Part shown: positions 36,203 through 44,371 of the stretch, one piece after another
How positions within the stretch are numbered: the first letter of the stretch is position 1
How the letters are laid out: each line of letters begins with the position of its first letter
Origin: a virus
Virus record (IMG/VR): IMGVR_UViG_3300032229_000040
Span: 1-56,211 of that record
Length of the DNA stretch: 56,211 nucleotides
Direction: 5' to 3' (one strand)
Position numbers and translations under genes: made by a program
The notes under the pieces: generated by a model
Database searches by the model: none
The model's input: the letters and a program-made list of their open reading frames with translations, nothing else
What the model was told of the DNA's origin: nothing

Positions 36203-36927
36203 TAGTTTGCATTGGTTGTGTTTGGTGCTTGACCATCCACCCCATCTGATGTTTGATCTGTCTTCAATCTGAAGTAGGTTGATAACAGCTTTTGAGATGT
36301 CAGTTCTAGCACTTGCTTTTCTAAATATCCAGGGCAGCCATATTCTTTATCTAAAGGATTTTTACAATACTCTTCTAGATTGATATTATCACTGCAACAG
36401 CACTCAGCAAACATGATCTCATTAGGAACATCTTCTTCAAAGAACGCAGCAATTCTAATAGCTTGTAACAAAGGGTTATTTACGTATAAGTAACCATTTG
36501 AAATCCAATAGTATTGTTCGTTCTTGATGATTGGAAGTTTTAAGAGATTTAAGTATCTATTGATAGTAATCTCTTTCAACTTTTTGCCTTGCCCACTCAT
36601 AGCATTTATTGAATAAACACCTTGAATGAGGTATTGATAATTACCCTCGCATATACGAGGAAGTTTAAATTTTGTTCTAGCAACAGTACAAGGATCCACA
36701 TAATCACAACATTCAGAAATAGGAACTTCTACCAATTCCAAACAAGGAATGGTAGTAAACAAAGTATCAGTAGCCCAAAGCTTTCTGAGATTTGTCTCAC
36801 GTTTTACTAATAAAAGTGTGTTGTTCTTAATCTCAGATGCCACCACTCTATCAGTGATGAGGTTATCTGTTGATAACAATTTGTGCATTGAACGCACATC
36901 TGAAACTAATTTCCTTAAAGTTGCCAT
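36202..36927 (-). CDS. Conserved crAss-type structural protein (241 aa), ring/connector candidate
   Basis: The N terminus (TLRKLVSDVRSMHKLLSTDNL, then LITDRVVASEIKN and KRETNLRKLWATD) resembles what I recall of a conserved crAss-like structural family. The centre and C terminus hold several Cys residues (SECCDYVDPC, AECCCSDN, YGCPGY), uncommon for a cytoplasmic protein and possibly stabilising the virion. No enzyme motif. It is embedded in an overlapping cluster: TAATG junctions with both neighbours. The disordered Gly/Asn/Thr C terminus ends at a short tail. Likely a ring or collar component between portal and tail tube; the exact role is unassigned. Confidence 0.55.
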   Translation of the reverse strand: MATLRKLVSDVRSMHKLLSTDNLITDRVVASEIKNNTLLLVKRETNLRKLWATDTLFTTIPCLELVEVPISECCDYVDPCTVARTKFKLPRICEGNYQYLIQGVYSINAMSGQGKKLKEITINRYLNLLKLPIIKNEQYYWISNGYLYVNNPLLQAIRIAAFFEEDVPNEIMFAECCCSDNINLEEYCKNPLDKEYGCPGYLEKQVLELTSQKLLSTYFRLKTDQTSDGVDGQAPNTTNAN

Positions 36928-38177
36928 TATAAATACTGTTTGAATATATTTGTCATTCCCTCAGCTTGATCGATTAAGAATGCTGTCACTTCACCTTTAG
37001 ACATTGTGTGACCATTCTTATCATCCCAAAGGCTCTTAGCATTTGAGAAAGCTGGAATTTGGTAAAATTTAATACCGTTAAAGTCATGACTCACTTCATG
37101 GTGCTTATCTCCTGTGAATATATAGAAGTTATGGTGAAATGACCATTGGTCTCTATATTCTATTGGGAACAGTCCTGCAAGTTTAGCTGGCTTAATCGCA
37201 TCTCCATGATTGAACATTAATGCTGAATTGCCATAACTTACATACTTTCTATACTTAGGAGAGCTATCAATTGTAAGTCTGTTTGTATTTCTAAAATACG
37301 TTTTTAACCAGTTAACCATATGCCATCCTACAAACTCATCATGATTACCAGCTACATACACTACATTAACATGTTTAGCGTATTGTAATAACATTGTAAT
37401 CATTAACACCTCATGGTCACATATATACTCAAATGAAGTTTGATATGTATGTGTATTCTGTTGAGGGGTTCCTTTTGTAGTTGCATTGGTGTATTCACTG
37501 TTGAACTCATCTGAGCCAATAATGTATGTGATTTCTTCTAGGTTGTTTGAAAGTTGAGCTTGTGCAGCAATCACTTCCACCTTGTACATAATCTTAGCTA
37601 GTCTATCTACTATATTGTTATTACCATCTACATCCCATTTGTTTAAATGAGAGTCTTGTTTGTTAATAACTAACATACCGTTTGGTCTCTCTGGGTCAAA
37701 CTTAGGACTCATAACTTCCTGACTAACAGGCTGATATGAAGCTAAAAAGTCCACAAAGCTATCTTGAAACACTTGCTCTGCGGACTTCTTTGCTAGCCAG
37801 GCTTTAACCTGCCAATGGGGATTTCCACCATTCCCCCAGAAGTTCTGTACATATTTAGTTATTTCCCATTTATCTGTGTCTATGTGACACTTCTCAATTA
37901 GTTCATCTAAGCTCTTAACCTCTTCGCTAAAATTAGCTACCACCTCACCAACACCCTTACTAATGTCCTCTGTAAACTTAACTATTACATTCTCTAGTTC
38001 AGCAATGTAATTTCCAACCTCAGCATCTTCTTCACTCTTCTCTTGATTTCTTAATTCTTTTAATAACTCATCCACCTCAAACTCTGTAATTCCAAGCTTA
38101 TCAGCATAGAATTGTTTACTCTTTTTCCAATGTAGAATCTCTTCTAGCTGTTGTAGCAACGATTGGTTTTCAGACAT
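36927..38177 (-). CDS. Calcineurin-like metallophosphoesterase
   Basis: 416 aa. The metal-binding motifs occur in order: D175-x-H177 (DSHLNK), a GSDEFNSE segment at 221-228 replacing the usual GDxxD, GNHD at 277-280, FNHGD at 322-326 and GDKHH at 356-360. The N-terminal 100 residues contain a helical putative HTH-like segment (FYADKLGITEFEVDELLKEL) and acidic coiled coil. These enzymes hydrolyse phosphodiester or phosphomonoester bonds, often in nucleic acids; relatives of Mre11/SbcD type are possible but no capping domain is evident. It heads the tail unit just downstream of a good promoter (38206-38237). Why a tail operon starts with a phosphoesterase is unclear; DNA processing or virion assembly are both possible. 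Confidence 0.82.
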   Translation of the reverse strand: MSENQSLLQQLEEILHWKKSKQFYADKLGITEFEVDELLKELRNQEKSEEDAEVGNYIAELENVIVKFTEDISKGVGEVVANFSEEVKSLDELIEKCHIDTDKWEITKYVQNFWGNGGNPHWQVKAWLAKKSAEQVFQDSFVDFLASYQPVSQEVMSPKFDPERPNGMLVINKQDSHLNKWDVDGNNNIVDRLAKIMYKVEVIAAQAQLSNNLEEITYIIGSDEFNSEYTNATTKGTPQQNTHTYQTSFEYICDHEVLMITMLLQYAKHVNVVYVAGNHDEFVGWHMVNWLKTYFRNTNRLTIDSSPKYRKYVSYGNSALMFNHGDAIKPAKLAGLFPIEYRDQWSFHHNFYIFTGDKHHEVSHDFNGIKFYQIPAFSNAKSLWDDKNGHTMSKGEVTAFLIDQAEGMTNIFKQYL

Positions 38178-38205
38178 ATATGGTTTAATTTAGTTAAAAT
38201 TGGTG

Positions 38206-38237
38206 TAAAGGTACGAACTAATTTTGACATTTACAAA
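38206..38237 (-). promoter_or_regulatory. Bacteroidetes-type promoter for the phosphoesterase/tail unit
   Basis: Minus-strand TTTG (38234-38237) is followed after 20 nt by TACCTTTA (38206-38213), seven of eight bases of TAnnTTTG. The ATG is about 29 nt downstream. It lies directly after a strong terminator, as expected for the start of a new transcription unit. Confidence 0.65.
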
Positions 38238-38291
38238 ATTTAATTAACCAATTTAATTATATACATTAATCAATTTGATTAGAGTTTAAAC

Positions 38292-38320
38292 AAAAACCCC
38301 CAGCCTAGAAAGGCCAGGGG
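38292..38320 (-). terminator. Rho-independent terminator
   Basis: Read on the minus strand, CCCCTGGCC-TTTCTA-GGCTGGGG forms a 9-bp stem with two G-T wobbles, followed by a G and then TTTTTG. It lies 39 nt after the stop of the 172-aa gene. A second inverted repeat, ACCTTGT/ACAAGGT at 38323-38329 and 38342-38348, precedes it. Confidence 0.85.
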
Positions 38321-38358
38321 ATACCTTGTAAAACCAACAAAACAAGGTTTTTGATATT

Positions 38359-38877
38359 TTATAAAGTACACGCAGTACCACAATTAGCATTTGTTACTGC
38401 TCCATCTAAGTTAATATCCCATACAGTAGTTTCAGCTGTATTTATCACTTGATATACATTAGGATCTGTGCTTAATTTATAATACAACCCATCAACAGTT
38501 GATAAAGGTGTTGAACTTCTACCTACTAAATCAGGTGATACCTGAGAACAACTATTTGCACAATTATATTCTCTAATTACGTAGTAATAATAAGTAGATG
38601 ATGTAGTGGTTGTGGTTGTAGTAGGAGGAGGAACTGTGGTAGTTGTAGTTGTAGTACATGGTACTACAGATATATCTGTATAGTTTGTACATGTTCCTGT
38701 AGACATAACACGAACGATTGTTGTACCGTTTGGAACTACTGTAGATGTGTATCCAGCCAATAGACTAGATCTTGATACACCTGTTTCAAATGGTGTAGAA
38801 TAAGAGTCTACATTTGAATATAGACTAAATGGTCCTGTTGAAGAACCAGCTGTTGTTAATGTAATTAATACTGTCAT
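38359..38877 (-). CDS. Small tail surface protein with TGPF domain and poly-Thr linker
   Basis: 172 aa from the ATG at 38877. A longer frame starts at 38922 but would overlap the upstream gene by 34 nt, and the 38877 start gives MTVLITLTTAG, matching the start of the related 288-aa protein. Residues 1-65 form the shared T-x-A-G-x2-T-G-P-F beta domain ending in S-x-G-x-C. Two Thr7 tracts separated by VPPP follow (PCTTTTTTT...), then a Tyr run and a C-terminal domain with paired Cys. Arrangement as a modular, exposed tail-tip or decoration protein is likely. It is the last gene before a strong terminator. Confidence 0.6.
   Translation of the reverse strand: MTVLITLTTAGSSTGPFSLYSNVDSYSTPFETGVSRSSLLAGYTSTVVPNGTTIVRVMSTGTCTNYTDISVVPCTTTTTTTVPPPTTTTTTTSSTYYYYVIREYNCANSCSQVSPDLVGRSSTPLSTVDGLYYKLSTDPNVYQVINTAETTVWDINLDGAVTNANCGTACTL
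38594..38656 (-). repeat. Poly-Thr coding tract
   Basis: Two runs of Thr codons separated by Pro codons in the 172-aa tail protein, similar in composition to the tracts in the 1712-aa tail protein and at the 3' end of the 380-aa gene (41376-41437). Confidence 0.75.
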
Positions 38878-38888
38878 ATTGTGGTTTA

Positions 38889-39206
38889 TTAAGGATTTGT
38901 AGTTGTGGGAGTGATAGCACAAGAGTTTACCAATGTACAGAACATCACCTTTAAAGATGGATTCTGATTGATTACAGTGATGAGGGTTTGTACAAACTCC
39001 ACAGGTTCAATTGCGTTATCTAGTTTCTGCATAGCTATATTCATACCATCCCCTGTATTAACTCCTGAGTTAGGGAGATTGGGACCGTTGTATTGAATAG
39101 ATGATGTAGGAATAGGATAACCAGCGAATGCTCCACTATTACAATTCTGTGGATAATAAGCATTCACTGTATTCTCAAAGCAAGGGGTACCAGGTACGCA
39201 AGCCAT
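38889..39206 (-). CDS. Small tail protein with TGDGxNIAxxKLD anchor motif
   Basis: 105 aa. The central TGDGMNIAMQKLDNAI segment matches motifs at the N termini of the fibre at 3581 (TTNDNLETALQKID) and the collar protein (IETGDNLLVVEQSL), so it probably docks to the same partner or trimerises. The N terminus is Cys/Asn/Gly-rich and the C terminus ends PTTTNP. No other domain. It lies between the collar protein and the TGPF-domain protein, which suggests it is a small adaptor or chaperone for fibre attachment. Confidence 0.5.
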   Translation of the reverse strand: MACVPGTPCFENTVNAYYPQNCNSGAFAGYPIPTSSIQYNGPNLPNSGVNTGDGMNIAMQKLDNAIEPVEFVQTLITVINQNPSLKVMFCTLVNSCAITPTTTNP

Positions 39207-39225
39207 TATAGTTTAGTTTAATCGA

Positions 39226-40338
39226 TTAAGGAATGTACATGATGTAGTAGCACGCACGTACAGGCTGAATGTTAGCATGACCTAATCCACCACCTGTATT
39301 ACCAACGGTTACATTTATACCTGTAGTAGCATTTGCTGTATACTGAGGAGCAGTGAGTGCTGGATCACCATTTGTTAATTGTGTAGCTACACATTGTGTT
39401 CCACCAGAGTCATCTGTAGTTCTGTTACCTCTAAAGATAGAGCTACCAGGAGCATGAGTGTGACCAGAGTCAGTAACTGTAACAGGATGTGAGTGTGCAG
39501 GGATTTGTGTAGTGTTCAATATAACTTGGTTAGCACCACCACCATCTCCAAGAGCATAGTTAGGGTTACCAACGTTAATAGGATCAACAGCAGGATCTAG
39601 AGCTCCACCACCTACACCAACAATAGCACCTACAGGAACACGTCCTCTTTTATCAGGAGTTCCATTTAAGCCATTACATAGGTAGATTTTGTCAAACCCA
39701 TCAGCAGGATTACCTGCTCCAGTGATATCAAAGTAACTTAATGGACCATAGTATTCTACAGCTGTATAAGGAATCATTTTTGTATAGTTCTGGCTAGCAG
39801 GAGCAAGACTATCTAAATAAGCTTGGATTAATGTGTTTAAGTCAGCAAGCTTTACATAGTTAGTATCTAAATCAAGAGCTAATGCATCTAAGTCTACACC
39901 TAGTTGACAAAGCTTTGTAATAACAGCCTGAACAACAGCATGTGTATCAGAAGATGATGTTACACCTGAAAGACAGTCTACATTATAATCTGCATTCAAT
40001 ACAGCAATATCAGCTTCTACAGCATCAACCTGTACCTGTAAATTACAAGCAGCTTTTACTAAAGCTGTAAATAAATCTAAAGCAGAAGGATCTCCACATT
40101 CTGGGAAACAAGGAGGAAGATATTGTGTAACTAGGTTACAATAAGCTTCTGAATCTATTGTGATAGAGATGCCTGTTCCATCTAGGAAACTAACCACTTT
40201 ATCAATAAGAGATTGTTCTACAACAAGAAGGTTATCACCAGTCTCTATTTCTAGAGCAGGAACAGAGTTCCCTGTATATCTAACACATTTATCAGAAACA
40301 ATCTCTACACAACCGTTATAGCAATTTGTACAAGACAT
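39226..40338 (-). CDS. Tail-collar-type receptor-binding protein
   Basis: 370 aa. Residues 1-50 hold an attachment-like segment with TGDNL. Residues 90-180 are a helical region rich in Leu/Val/Asp heptads, likely a trimeric coiled coil. From about 190 the protein follows the phage tail-collar/short-fibre tip fold: LCNG, PDKRGR at 228-233, Gly-rich loops, PAHSH at 280-284, HTH at 293-295 and GHANIQP at 353-359 with a hydrophobic YYIMYI end. In this fold clustered histidines bind iron or other metals inside the trimer and the tip binds the receptor. It is a second receptor-binding candidate besides the large fibre. Confidence 0.85.
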   Translation of the reverse strand: MSCTNCYNGCVEIVSDKCVRYTGNSVPALEIETGDNLLVVEQSLIDKVVSFLDGTGISITIDSEAYCNLVTQYLPPCFPECGDPSALDLFTALVKAACNLQVQVDAVEADIAVLNADYNVDCLSGVTSSSDTHAVVQAVITKLCQLGVDLDALALDLDTNYVKLADLNTLIQAYLDSLAPASQNYTKMIPYTAVEYYGPLSYFDITGAGNPADGFDKIYLCNGLNGTPDKRGRVPVGAIVGVGGGALDPAVDPINVGNPNYALGDGGGANQVILNTTQIPAHSHPVTVTDSGHTHAPGSSIFRGNRTTDDSGGTQCVATQLTNGDPALTAPQYTANATTGINVTVGNTGGGLGHANIQPVRACYYIMYIP

Positions 40339-40346
40339 TTTATAAA

Positions 40347-40613
40347 TTATTTATGGATTAAGAGTTTTACTTTACTGGCAATCATCTTTACAGTAAAGTG
40401 ACTAGCGTAGTCAGGGTTACAGAACTTGTAAGCCAAGATTCTTTTATAATTAAGTAAGTCACCAATTACAACCCCTGGTACAGGATAGTTTAAAGAAAAC
40501 ACAATATTATTATATTGATTATTTGCTAAGTCTGTTAACTTGCAATCAATATCAGTTAATAGTGCAGGAATAGTTGCACAATCAATACAGTTTGTAAGCC
40601 TTGGTGATAACAT
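40347..40613 (-). CDS. Small conserved virion-region protein (88 aa)
   Basis: Not recognised with certainty. The N terminus is MLSPRLTNCIDCATIPALLTD-like with a CxxC pair and a short helix (DIDCKLTDLANNQYN); the C terminus is basic (KMIASKVKLLIHK). It overlaps the 47-aa zinc-ribbon gene by 32 nt and ends 8 nt before the collar protein start, so it is part of one tightly packed tail cluster. Such short proteins with an N-terminal LTDID...LA module occur next to crAss-like tail genes and may be adaptors; this is inference from context. Confidence 0.55.
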   Translation of the reverse strand: MLSPRLTNCIDCATIPALLTDIDCKLTDLANNQYNNIVFSLNYPVPGVVIGDLLNYKRILAYKFCNPDYASHFTVKMIASKVKLLIHK

Positions 40614-40725
40614 TTTTTATTCTTTGAGCTGCTTGCTTCAGCTTGTAGTTACATGCTGAACATAAGCCATTAATTAATTGACAACCACAGCCTACCTTTA
40701 GGCCGCATTCTCTACAGTTTGCCAT
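40582..40725 (-). CDS. 47-aa zinc-ribbon mini-protein
   Basis: A short frame starts at ATG 40725, one base after the 185-aa stop, and ends with TGA at 40582. It contains three Cys pairs: C4-x2-C7-G, C13-x-C15 and C22-x2-C25, followed by a basic amphipathic helix (YKLKQAAQRIKN). The pattern fits a small treble or ribbon zinc-binding fold. It fills what would otherwise be the only gap in the cluster and overlaps the 88-aa start by 32 nt. Function is unknown; RNA, DNA or protein binding are all possible. Confidence 0.7.
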   Translation of the reverse strand: MANCRECGLKVGCGCQLINGLCSACNYKLKQAAQRIKNVITKAYKLY

Positions 40726-40726
40726 G

Positions 40727-41284
40727 TTATTGGAAATTGATTATGTAGTTATTTCCTGAACAACCACAATTGGTTTTAATAAAATTATTAAGCATTTTGT
40801 TTGCTTGTATATACAGTTTATTAGAAGTGTCTACAGCACAGTTATTAGCTGCAGCAATAGAACCCTGAATCATGTAGTATATACTATTTAAATCCACCTT
40901 AGCTTGTGTCTTGATAGCAAGATCACATTCCATCATATCAAGCTTCATAAAAGCATTGTCAAATTTCTCTTGTAGTTGTTCAACACGAATGATGGTTTTA
41001 GTAACATAGTTCTCGTATGCAGGAGCAACAGAATATGTTAATGTATAGATTCCATCAGGAAGAGGAATCAATGGAGATCCTACAACACTAAGTCCTAAAG
41101 AAGCAGAGTTAAATATATTAAAGTCATTAACGTTAAATGGTACAAATACAGGATCAAATCCAGGCATTGTCACTTCAAGAGTTGGAGAAGAAACAACTGG
41201 AGGATTTGTATCATAAGTTGATGCATCAGCCACACCTAATGTTAATGTATTATAAGTTGGTACTACTAGTATATCTAAGGTCAT
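40727..41284 (-). CDS. Conserved structural protein with beta N terminus and helical C terminus (185 aa)
   Basis: The first about 95 residues look like an immunoglobulin-like beta sandwich (TLTLGVADAS ... PGFDPVFVPFNV ... IPLPDGIYTLTYSV). From about 100 a helix with RVEQLQEKFDNAFMKLDM and a Cys pair (NCGCSG near 173) follows. This layout recurs in tail or head-decoration genes of crAss-like phages. It begins 15 nt after the 41299-41341 hairpin, so its mRNA leader would start close to that structure. No enzyme motif. Confidence 0.5.
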   Translation of the reverse strand: MTLDILVVPTYNTLTLGVADASTYDTNPPVVSSPTLEVTMPGFDPVFVPFNVNDFNIFNSASLGLSVVGSPLIPLPDGIYTLTYSVAPAYENYVTKTIIRVEQLQEKFDNAFMKLDMMECDLAIKTQAKVDLNSIYYMIQGSIAAANNCAVDTSNKLYIQANKMLNNFIKTNCGCSGNNYIINFQ

Positions 41285-41290
41285 GTCTTT

Positions 41291-41341
41291 AAAATAAATA
41301 TGCCAGAGGACTTGAGAAATATCCTCTCACCCTCTGGCATA
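41291..41341 (-). terminator. Hairpin with T-rich tail between the 380-aa and 185-aa genes
   Basis: TATGCCAGAGG (41299-41309) and CCTCTGGCATA (41331-41341) form a perfect 11-bp inverted repeat around a 21-nt loop. On the minus strand it is followed by TTTATTTT. It is probably a partial terminator or an mRNA 3'-end stabiliser, because the next gene starts only 15 nt later and has no visible promoter. Confidence 0.6.
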
Positions 41342-41367
41342 GGTTATATGATTCTACTTGTATTCTA

Positions 41368-42510
41368 TTAAGGAATCAAAGTAGTTGTTGTTGAAGTACT
41401 AGGCCAAATAGTAGTTGTAGTAGAAGTAGTACTTGTGATAGGACCGCTATCATCAGTAACAGGACCTAAACCAGCAACTAAGATTGCCTCGATTGCAGCA
41501 CTTGCACCGCTAGGAATAGCAAGGATAACAGTGCTATCTTCGATGATGTAATCACCCCACTTGTAAGCAGATTTGTCATACTCATTGAACTTAATGTAAT
41601 AAGTGTCATAAGTAGTACCATCAGTTACCCAAGACTCAAAGTTCTCGTTGTAACCAACCATTCTGTACAAATGCTTAAGGTAACCAGCTTGGTAGCTATA
41701 GAAGTTTTTCTCTAATTGCTTAATCTCATCTGAAGTACCAGATACATAAGAAGCACGTTGAGTAACTACAGCCTCAGCAACGATGTTACAATTGTCAGCA
41801 ACGATGAAGTCAGCAGTTGTAGCTGGTCCACTGTATACGAAAGTACGGAAGTACATACGATCGTATTCCCAAGGGAATGCAGCAACATCACATGGTTGAC
41901 CATACTTAGTTAATGGTTTACCAGAGATAACTAACTTAGCGTTCTGATCGTTACCAACTCTTTGGAATTGATAGAAAGTGTTGAAGCTAATGTTGTCAGG
42001 GTTGTTACCTGGAGCTTCTTGTTCAAACTTTAAGATAGCTTGATCAATGAAAGCAGGAACATCAACATCTGCACAAGGATCGCCACCACACTCTAAACAA
42101 GGAGCAACAACTGTAATAGAACGGGTGAAACCGTTGAAATACAATGTGTCAATGTAAGAAGAATGAGCACGTAATGTGAATGTTACAACATCACCAGCTT
42201 TAACGTTGAAGTTACTAATCTCAGTTACTTGGTTAGCAGCAACTGGGTTACCAGTAACTTTATACCACTCACTAACTTGGTTAGAAGCAATCTTATCAGA
42301 ACGCTTAGAACCTTGTAAATAAGTGTTTACTCTACCTTGAGCCAAATAGAAATACGGTTTAAGAGCAATGTTACCTGCAGTAGCTACAGAGTAATCGCTT
42401 CTAAAGATACCAAACTGACCTGCGGTCAAGTTTTGGGTAGAAGTACCAGGACTAGGTAGAGTGTTTCCTACTGGTACTACGAAGAGCGTAGTTAATGAAA
42501 AATCAGCCAT
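41368..42510 (-). CDS. Structural protein with Thr-rich tail (380 aa)
   Basis: Beta-rich protein, N terminus MADFSLTTLFVVPVGNTLPSP. A CLECGGDPC cluster lies near residue 137, and the last 20 residues are Ser/Thr runs (TSTTSTTTTIWPSTSTTTT). It follows the capsid and connector genes and is closed by its own hairpin. The leader upstream of the ATG (AAAACAAAATGGC) resembles that of the capsid gene (ATAACAAAATGGC), which suggests high expression. Auxiliary capsid, head-fibre or tail component are all possible; no domain is recognised. Confidence 0.5.
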   Translation of the reverse strand: MADFSLTTLFVVPVGNTLPSPGTSTQNLTAGQFGIFRSDYSVATAGNIALKPYFYLAQGRVNTYLQGSKRSDKIASNQVSEWYKVTGNPVAANQVTEISNFNVKAGDVVTFTLRAHSSYIDTLYFNGFTRSITVVAPCLECGGDPCADVDVPAFIDQAILKFEQEAPGNNPDNISFNTFYQFQRVGNDQNAKLVISGKPLTKYGQPCDVAAFPWEYDRMYFRTFVYSGPATTADFIVADNCNIVAEAVVTQRASYVSGTSDEIKQLEKNFYSYQAGYLKHLYRMVGYNENFESWVTDGTTYDTYYIKFNEYDKSAYKWGDYIIEDSTVILAIPSGASAAIEAILVAGLGPVTDDSGPITSTTSTTTTIWPSTSTTTTLIP

Positions 42511-42537
42511 TTTGTTTTATTTAAATTGTGAAAATAA

Positions 42538-43269
42538 CTATTCGTTTGTCTGAATCCTAAACTGAGCACTTTGAACTGCAGATTGGTTCTCTGTATACAT
42601 TGCTAGGTTTTGAACTGTTAAGTCTAACAACTCATCTTCCAGGTATGTTTCTAGTTCACAATCAGCGTCATAAGAATCTTGCCCGTCTAACATAACATAT
42701 CCAGTTTTATTAATGTACACTGGGTATCTCATGTATGATATGTATATTTTCTTAGGGGTAAATGTACCGTCAGTAAATATAGAGATCTCATCAGAAGATA
42801 GGGAGTTGAAAGTTTCTTGATATTCAAATGATGGTTTATAGTGAGTGTTAGTTAAACAAAATTGCAAATCGCCATGTTTAGACAAATCTCTATTAATCCA
42901 TATCTTTCTATCTTTACACAAACCCTTATCCGCAATTACATAACTATCTATATAGAACATGTACTTTGGAGTGAGTTGGTGTATTCCAGCTGCCCATTGA
43001 TTTAATTCAGCATTCTTGACAGTTAAGTCAAGGGGTTGATGGTTATAAGTTACCACCAAACTTTGTAGGTCCTCGTAACGCTTTTTGAAAGCATCTAGAC
43101 CTAGACCAGAAACCGTGTTTTGACCATCAACCTTTTGTTTGATTAATTTGATCTGAGCCTCATTCAAGGCTAAAATCTTATCTTCTAATTGAATCTGTTG
43201 GTGTTCGTTCGTTGATAGTTTATTTAGTTTCTGGTCAATTTTATATAATAAACTATCTACAGGTATCAT
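42538..43269 (-). CDS. Head-tail connector/ring-type protein (243 aa)
   Basis: The N terminus is a coiled coil (DQKLNKLSTNEHQQIQLEDK ...). The C-terminal half has the layout ISYMRYPVYINKTGY..LDG, then an acidic-helical DCELETYLEDELLDLTVQNLA, typical of a conserved connector family in crAss-like phages. It overlaps the end of the previous gene by 4 nt (ATGA). Likely a ring protein below the portal; the exact position in the stack cannot be told. Confidence 0.6.
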   Translation of the reverse strand: MIPVDSLLYKIDQKLNKLSTNEHQQIQLEDKILALNEAQIKLIKQKVDGQNTVSGLGLDAFKKRYEDLQSLVVTYNHQPLDLTVKNAELNQWAAGIHQLTPKYMFYIDSYVIADKGLCKDRKIWINRDLSKHGDLQFCLTNTHYKPSFEYQETFNSLSSDEISIFTDGTFTPKKIYISYMRYPVYINKTGYVMLDGQDSYDADCELETYLEDELLDLTVQNLAMYTENQSAVQSAQFRIQTNE

Positions 43270-44234
43270 ACAGAAGCTATTTTCTTAGTTTTTAATTTTC
43301 CTTCCAAGGTTAATAATTCGTCTTGGTTATCTTCATCAGCAAGGAATTTAACTAAATCATCTTCATCCTTAGCAATCTCAAACTCTCCTTCATACACCTT
43401 ACCATTAGGTTTTAAACGATATACTGAGTGAGCGATAGCTTGCTTAACCAAGTCTTTAATATGGAGTAAGTTTTCCTTCATATCTGCAAATCTGGTGAAC
43501 ACCTCTACAGGGTTTAAACCAGCATGTTTGCCATTCTTGAATTCTGTTTGTTTTAATAGGTTATCTACCTGGTTGTATACAGATTCTTCTTTAGTGTCTT
43601 CTGTAACAGGTAATCCTAACAATCTTGCCACTTTACGCTTCTTCTCAGGACTCATTGCATCAAACTTGACAATAGCCTTGTTGATCAATTGTTTCTTCTT
43701 GAATATCACTGCATTCTCAATTTCATCATCAGCAACGTAAAATTGTGTATCTGCAGGAACTTCACCACGCTCCCAAGCCTGATAGCTAGAGGCAATTGTT
43801 GGATGAACTCTCAACCAAGCAAATGCTAATTCTTGAAAAGGATTAGAGAAATCAAAGTAGTTATCACCATCCATCAACTTAACAGCCTGTACATGTAATG
43901 TATCATCTGTAGATGTAGATAATCCATAGTTCCAGAAACTAGAACGAGGACCTAAATTAACATCACCTAAAGCGATTTCAAGTTTTTGTTTAAGTGCTGT
44001 AACTCTTTCAATTTCCATTTCTCTTTCAAGACTGTCACCCATTCTACGAATGTATGCAGCATTTGGATCTAATCCAGTTCTGTACTGTCCATCAAGTTCC
44101 TTGTAAGGATACTTAAATACACCTGTTCCAGGGATCCTGGTTAAACCTTTTTGTGCAAGACCACCTTGCATGGTTTGCAACTGAGAGTTGTTGTAATCTT
44201 TCTTAATAGTAGAGATTTTTCCTATCTTACCCAT
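43266..44234 (-). CDS. Conserved structural protein after the capsid gene (322 aa)
   Basis: The N terminus is basic (MGKIGKISTIKKDYNNSQLQ). The middle contains HPTIASSYQAWERGEVP and a predicted helical region, and a segment VARLLGLPVTEDTKEESVYNQV. In crAss-like genomes a protein of this size follows the capsid gene and is thought to be a head or connector component. It is separated from the capsid gene by a 161-nt structured space and overlaps the next gene by 4 nt. No enzyme motif recognised. Confidence 0.55.
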   Translation of the reverse strand: MGKIGKISTIKKDYNNSQLQTMQGGLAQKGLTRIPGTGVFKYPYKELDGQYRTGLDPNAAYIRRMGDSLEREMEIERVTALKQKLEIALGDVNLGPRSSFWNYGLSTSTDDTLHVQAVKLMDGDNYFDFSNPFQELAFAWLRVHPTIASSYQAWERGEVPADTQFYVADDEIENAVIFKKKQLINKAIVKFDAMSPEKKRKVARLLGLPVTEDTKEESVYNQVDNLLKQTEFKNGKHAGLNPVEVFTRFADMKENLLHIKDLVKQAIAHSVYRLKPNGKVYEGEFEIAKDEDDLVKFLADEDNQDELLTLEGKLKTKKIASV

Positions 44235-44328
44235 ATGTAGTTGTTTTTTGTTTGGTTTATTTTTGCAGATGGGTTCTCAGCGAAGAGAGTGCGATACAGA
44301 CATGTGATCTGTACCCATCCATCTGTGT

Positions 44329-44371
44329 GAGAAGACTCCCCCACTTGGAGCAGTGGGGGGGAATTCTTCTC
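44329..44371 (-). terminator. Very stable hairpin downstream of the capsid gene
   Basis: CCCCCACT-TGGAGC-AGTGGGGG (44338-44359) is a perfect 8-bp GC-rich stem, extended outward by GAGAAG/CTTCTC (44329-44334, 44366-44371). There is no clear U-tract on the minus strand. A second small hairpin, TACAGA-N7-TCTGTA, lies near 44295-44313. It may stabilise capsid mRNA or attenuate read-through into the connector genes. Confidence 0.5.

Noticed and set aside
38878-38922. Start of the small tail protein at 38922
   Set aside because: It would overlap the preceding gene by 34 nt, and only the 38877 start aligns with the paralogous domain at 29669.
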